24,438 bases of DNA from JAGYLJ01 sp034661035. Its GTDB lineage: Bacteria; Patescibacteriota; Minisyncoccia; Phycocordibacterales; UBA12079. The position numbers and the translations under genes are program-made. Location: positions 1-24,438 of the forward strand of contig JAYEKM010000030.1 in assembly GCA_034661035.1 (NCBI GenBank). Direction: 5' to 3'. Under the pieces are notes generated by a model. The model saw only the letters and a program-made list of their open reading frames with translations. It ran no database searches and was not told the DNA's origin. How positions within the stretch are numbered: position 1 is the first letter of the stretch; every line of letters begins with the position of its first letter. This document shows positions 21,438 to 24,438 of the stretch, one piece after another.

Positions 21438-24400
21438 ATGGCAAAAGCAAAAGATAAAAAAGTCAAAAAAAATGGAGAATATAGTGCTAAGGATATTTCT
21501 GTTTTGGAGGGTCTGGAACCTGTTAGAAAAAGACCGGGAATGTATATCGGGACAACCAGCACTGATGGACTACATCACTTAATTTGGGAAATTTTTGATA
21601 ACTCAAGGGATGAAGCTATGGGTGGTTTTGCTGATACCGTAGAAGTGGTTCTTTTACCTGGTAATAGAATAAGAGTAGCTGATAATGGGAGGGGGATTCC
21701 TGTGGATGTTCATAAACAAACCAAAGTATCTGCCTTGGAGACTATTATGACCACTTTACATGCGGGAGGTAAATTTGGAGGAGATGGCTATAAGATTTCT
21801 GGAGGTTTACATGGAGTGGGAGCTTCTGTTGTAAATGCTTTGTCTATTTACACAAAAGTTGAGATTCACCGTGATGGAGGAAGGTATATGCAGGAATATT
21901 CCCAAGGAAAGAAAAAAGCTAAAGTTAAGAAATTAGGAACTTCAAAACTAACAGGTTCTATCATCACCTTTGAACCAGATGAAGAGATTTTTAAGGAGAT
22001 TAAATTCAATTGGGATGTTGTCCTAAAACACCTACGCCAACAAGCTTACTTAGTGAAGGGAATGAGATTGGCTGTGATTGATGCAAGAGAATACAAAGGG
22101 GAAATAGACGAAGATACTTTTTATATTAAAGACTTGAAATTAGAAGTTCCTTCTAGCACCTTCTATTTTGAAGGGGGTTTGTTGTCTCTGGTTAAATTTT
22201 ACAATCAGTATCAAAAAATAGTACATAAAAATATTTTTTATATAGAAAAGAATATTAATGATAAAGGTGAGTCTGTAGAGATCTCTTTACAGTATACAGA
22301 TGATATCTCTTCAAGGATTGTGACTTTTGCTAATAATATTCCAACTATTGAGGGAGGAATGCATTTGACTGGTTTTAAGTCAACTTTAACAAGAACTTTA
22401 AACAGTTATGCCAGAAAAAGTAATCTTCTGAAAGAGAAAGACGAGAATTTTACAGGGGATGATGTTTTAGAAGGAATTACTGCTGTAGTTTCTGTAAAAT
22501 TATCAGACGTCCAGTTTGAAGGTCAAACTAAAGCAAAATTAGGAAGTGTAGAAGCAAGAGGAATGGTAGAAACTGTCTTTGGCGATAGTTTTGCTACTTT
22601 CCTAGAAGAAAAGCCTGATGATGCTAAAGCTATTATAAACAAAGTTATGCTTGCTTTGAGAGCTAGAAAAGCAGCTAGAGCAGCTAAGGATAGTGTTCTA
22701 AGGAAAGGTGCGCTGGAGGGGATGACTTTACCTGGAAAATTGGCTGATTGCCAATCTAAAAGTGCCGAGGAATCAGAATTGTTCATCGTGGAGGGAGATT
22801 CTGCTGGTGGTTGTTTTTCTGGAGACACGGAAGTTGTATTATTAGATGGGAGAAATGTCTCTTTTAAAGAGTTAGTAAAAGAATATGAAGAGGGTAAAGA
22901 CAATTATTGTTATACTATTGGAAAAAATGGAGATATTGAAACAGCCTTAATCGAAAATCCTAGAATAACAAAAAAGAATACAAAAGTTATAAAAATTATA
23001 TTAGACAATGATGAGGAGATAGTTTGTACCCCAGACCATAAATTTATGTTAAGGGATGGAGAATATAAGGAGGCTAAAGATTTAAAAAAAGTTGATTCTT
23101 TGATGCCCTTGCGAAAACAGTTATCAAGATTAGACGAAAGAATAACGATTAAAGGTTATGAAATGGTTTTCAATTTAGCTAACAATAATTGGATTTTTAC
23201 TCATCTGCTTTCGGATAAATATAATTTAGAAAAGAATATTTATAGTAAGGGTGTTAATGAGCATATTCATCATATTGATTTTAATAAATTAAATAATAGT
23301 CCAGATAATCTTAAGAGATTAAGTAAAGAAGAACATTTACTTTTCCATACTGAACATTTGAAAAAAACTCTTCATACAGAAGAAGCAAAAAATAAAGCAA
23401 GGGAGGCTCATAAACTACCTTCTTTCAGGAAAAAAATGAGTCAAGTAATGTCCTCTCCAAAAATGAAAGCTCTTTTAAGTGAGCGAGCAAAGAAACAATG
23501 GCAAAATAAGGAATATAAAGAGTTTATGAAGAGTAAGTTTATGGAGTTTTATCAGAACAATGCTGAATATAGGGATTCTAATAAAAAGATGCTTGATGAA
23601 ATTCAAAAACAATATTGGGGAAATGAAAACAATAGAACAAAACAATCTAAGCGATTAAAAGAATTTTTTAAAGAAAATCCTGAAAGAAAAGTGTTTTTAT
23701 CAAAATTAGCAAAAGATCAATGGTCTGATAGTGATTTGCTAAGTTGGAGATCAGATAAAACAAAACAACAATGGACAGAAGAGTTCAGGATTAAAAGGAA
23801 GGATACTTATAATAAAACTTATTTACGAAAGGCTCTTAATGTTTTGAGAACTGTTTATGAAAAAACAAATATCATTAATCCTGATTTATATGAAGAAATA
23901 AGAAAAGAAAAAAATGACAGAAGTATTATTAAATATAGTACTATTTGTGAAAGATTTTTTGATGGTAACGAAAAAGATTTATTTGAGGCTGTTAAAAACT
24001 ATAATCATAAAATTAAAAAAATTATAAAACTAAGTGAAAAAATTGATGTCTATGACTTAGAAGTACAAAAAACTCATAACTTTGCTTTGGCGAGTGGGGT
24101 TTTTGTTCATAATAGTGCTAAACAGGGAAGAGATAGAAGGACTCAAGCGATCTTACCTTTAAGGGGAAAAATTTTAAATGTTGAAAGGGCTAGATTAGAT
24201 AGAATGTTAGGTTCTCAGGAAATTAAAAACTTAGTCATTGCTCTAGGAACAGCTATTGGAGATACCTTTGACATAGAAAAATTAAGATATCATAAAGTTA
24301 TTATCGCAACTGATGCCGATGTTGACGGTGACCATATTAAAACTTTGCTATTAACTCTTTTCTACCGTTATTTCAAACCTGTCATAGAGGGGGGTTTCCT

Positions 24401-24438
24401 TTATGCAGCTAAAGCGCCTTTGTACAAGGTAACCCAAG
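21438..24438 (+). CDS. gyrB: DNA gyrase subunit B (partial), interrupted by an intein
   Basis: Open through the window end. The N-terminal GHKL ATPase is intact: VLEGLEPVRKRPGMYIGT, EIFDNSRDEAMGG with the catalytic-region Asn, VADNGRGIPVD, TTLHAGGKFGG and SGGLHGVGASVVNALS. The transducer domain follows, then the Toprim start ELFIVEGDSAGG. There the 434-residue intein begins (22812-24113), after which the host resumes SAKQGRDRRTQAILPLRG and reaches the Toprim TDADVDGDHIKTLLLT. The protein is the ATPase subunit of type II topoisomerase that introduces negative supercoils with GyrA. GyrB is favoured over ParE because the same intein site is known in cyanobacterial GyrB, but the C-terminus needed to decide lies outside the window. 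Confidence 0.93.
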   Translation, partial: MAKAKDKKVKKNGEYSAKDISVLEGLEPVRKRPGMYIGTTSTDGLHHLIWEIFDNSRDEAMGGFADTVEVVLLPGNRIRVADNGRGIPVDVHKQTKVSALETIMTTLHAGGKFGGDGYKISGGLHGVGASVVNALSIYTKVEIHRDGGRYMQEYSQGKKKAKVKKLGTSKLTGSIITFEPDEEIFKEIKFNWDVVLKHLRQQAYLVKGMRLAVIDAREYKGEIDEDTFYIKDLKLEVPSSTFYFEGGLLSLVKFYNQYQKIVHKNIFYIEKNINDKGESVEISLQYTDDISSRIVTFANNIPTIEGGMHLTGFKSTLTRTLNSYARKSNLLKEKDENFTGDDVLEGITAVVSVKLSDVQFEGQTKAKLGSVEARGMVETVFGDSFATFLEEKPDDAKAIINKVMLALRARKAARAAKDSVLRKGALEGMTLPGKLADCQSKSAEESELFIVEGDSAGGCFSGDTEVVLLDGRNVSFKELVKEYEEGKDNYCYTIGKNGDIETALIENPRITKKNTKVIKIILDNDEEIVCTPDHKFMLRDGEYKEAKDLKKVDSLMPLRKQLSRLDERITIKGYEMVFNLANNNWIFTHLLSDKYNLEKNIYSKGVNEHIHHIDFNKLNNSPDNLKRLSKEEHLLFHTEHLKKTLHTEEAKNKAREAHKLPSFRKKMSQVMSSPKMKALLSERAKKQWQNKEYKEFMKSKFMEFYQNNAEYRDSNKKMLDEIQKQYWGNENNRTKQSKRLKEFFKENPERKVFLSKLAKDQWSDSDLLSWRSDKTKQQWTEEFRIKRKDTYNKTYLRKALNVLRTVYEKTNIINPDLYEEIRKEKNDRSIIKYSTICERFFDGNEKDLFEAVKNYNHKIKKIIKLSEKIDVYDLEVQKTHNFALASGVFVHNSAKQGRDRRTQAILPLRGKILNVERARLDRMLGSQEIKNLVIALGTAIGDTFDIEKLRYHKVIIATDADVDGDHIKTLLLTLFYRYFKPVIEGGFLYAAKAPLYKVTQ
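22812..24113 (+). mobile_element. GyrB intein with HNH homing endonuclease
   Basis: 434 residues. The splicing blocks are complete: Cys1 in CFSGDTEVVLLDGR, block B TPDHKFMLRDG, blocks F/G IDVYDLEVQKTHNFALASG and VFVHN, with Asn434 followed by Ser+1. The N- and C-terminal parts closely resemble, from memory, the Synechocystis GyrB intein at the same insertion site. Between them is an HNH endonuclease core HIHHIDFNKLNNSPDNLKRL (intein residue about 151), then a long lysine- and tryptophan-rich helical region with repeated motifs such as AKKQWQNKEYK and KTKQQWTEEF, which look like tandem DNA-binding modules. Synechocystis carries a mini-intein; this one has an endonuclease and could still be mobile. 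Confidence 0.95.

Overview
The window looks like a chromosomal contig from a Candidate Phyla Radiation (Patescibacteria, probably Parcubacteria-like) bacterium. The evidence is indirect: an AT-rich genome with very short intergenic gaps, UGA used as an ordinary stop, a 23S-5S rRNA pair with no 16S within 3 kb upstream, self-splicing and other insertions in the 23S gene, a PheS lacking its N-terminal coiled coil, many small palindromes (some in frame inside genes), S23-type four-helix-bundle proteins and a diversity-generating retroelement (DGR). The lineage call is inference; no taxonomic search was possible.

Layout. 65-1829: a BASS-family transporter and mutM, one base apart. 1993-2535: a small DGR variable protein (variable repeat VR1), then hairpin terminators and a gene-free leader. 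3033-6762: 23S and 5S rRNA. The 23S gene carries a complete tRNA-Lys(UUU) with encoded CCA inside the helix-45 region, and a group I intron of about 404 nt at the position equivalent to E. coli 2593. 6858-8763: a membrane-anchored protein of unknown function and a RodA/FtsW-type SEDS glycosyltransferase. 8764-9487: gene-free and palindrome-rich, with a G14/C9 inverted repeat. 9488-10675 (minus strand): a GT4-type glycosyltransferase with a broken copy of its own N-terminus just upstream.

11051-15327 is the DGR core. It holds a secreted, repeat-containing variable protein with a C-terminal FISUMP/C-type-lectin-like domain (VR2), a PemK/MazF-like gene with a disturbed start, an avd gene, the template repeat (TR, 13893-14065) and the DGR reverse transcriptase. 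VR2 differs from TR at 15 positions, all adenines in TR. VR1, 11.5 kb upstream beyond the rRNA operon, has a central 80-nt block with the same adenine-only signature but diverged ends. A signal peptidase I gene follows.

16093-20357 holds pheS, a NYN-domain nuclease, an S23-type protein and pheT. The PheT B5 domain is split by a complete NlpC/P60-like peptidase domain with an apparent Cys-His-His triad. After a tandem 88-bp repeat and a hairpin repeat come a 44-residue ORF overlapping a C39-like cysteine peptidase, and then gyrB. gyrB runs off the window end and contains a 434-residue HNH intein at the EGDSAGG/SAKQGRD junction.

The common theme is insertion into highly conserved hosts: a tRNA and an intron in 23S rRNA, a peptidase domain in PheT, an intein in GyrB, in-frame palindromes in two genes, and a retroelement that rewrites surface-type proteins.
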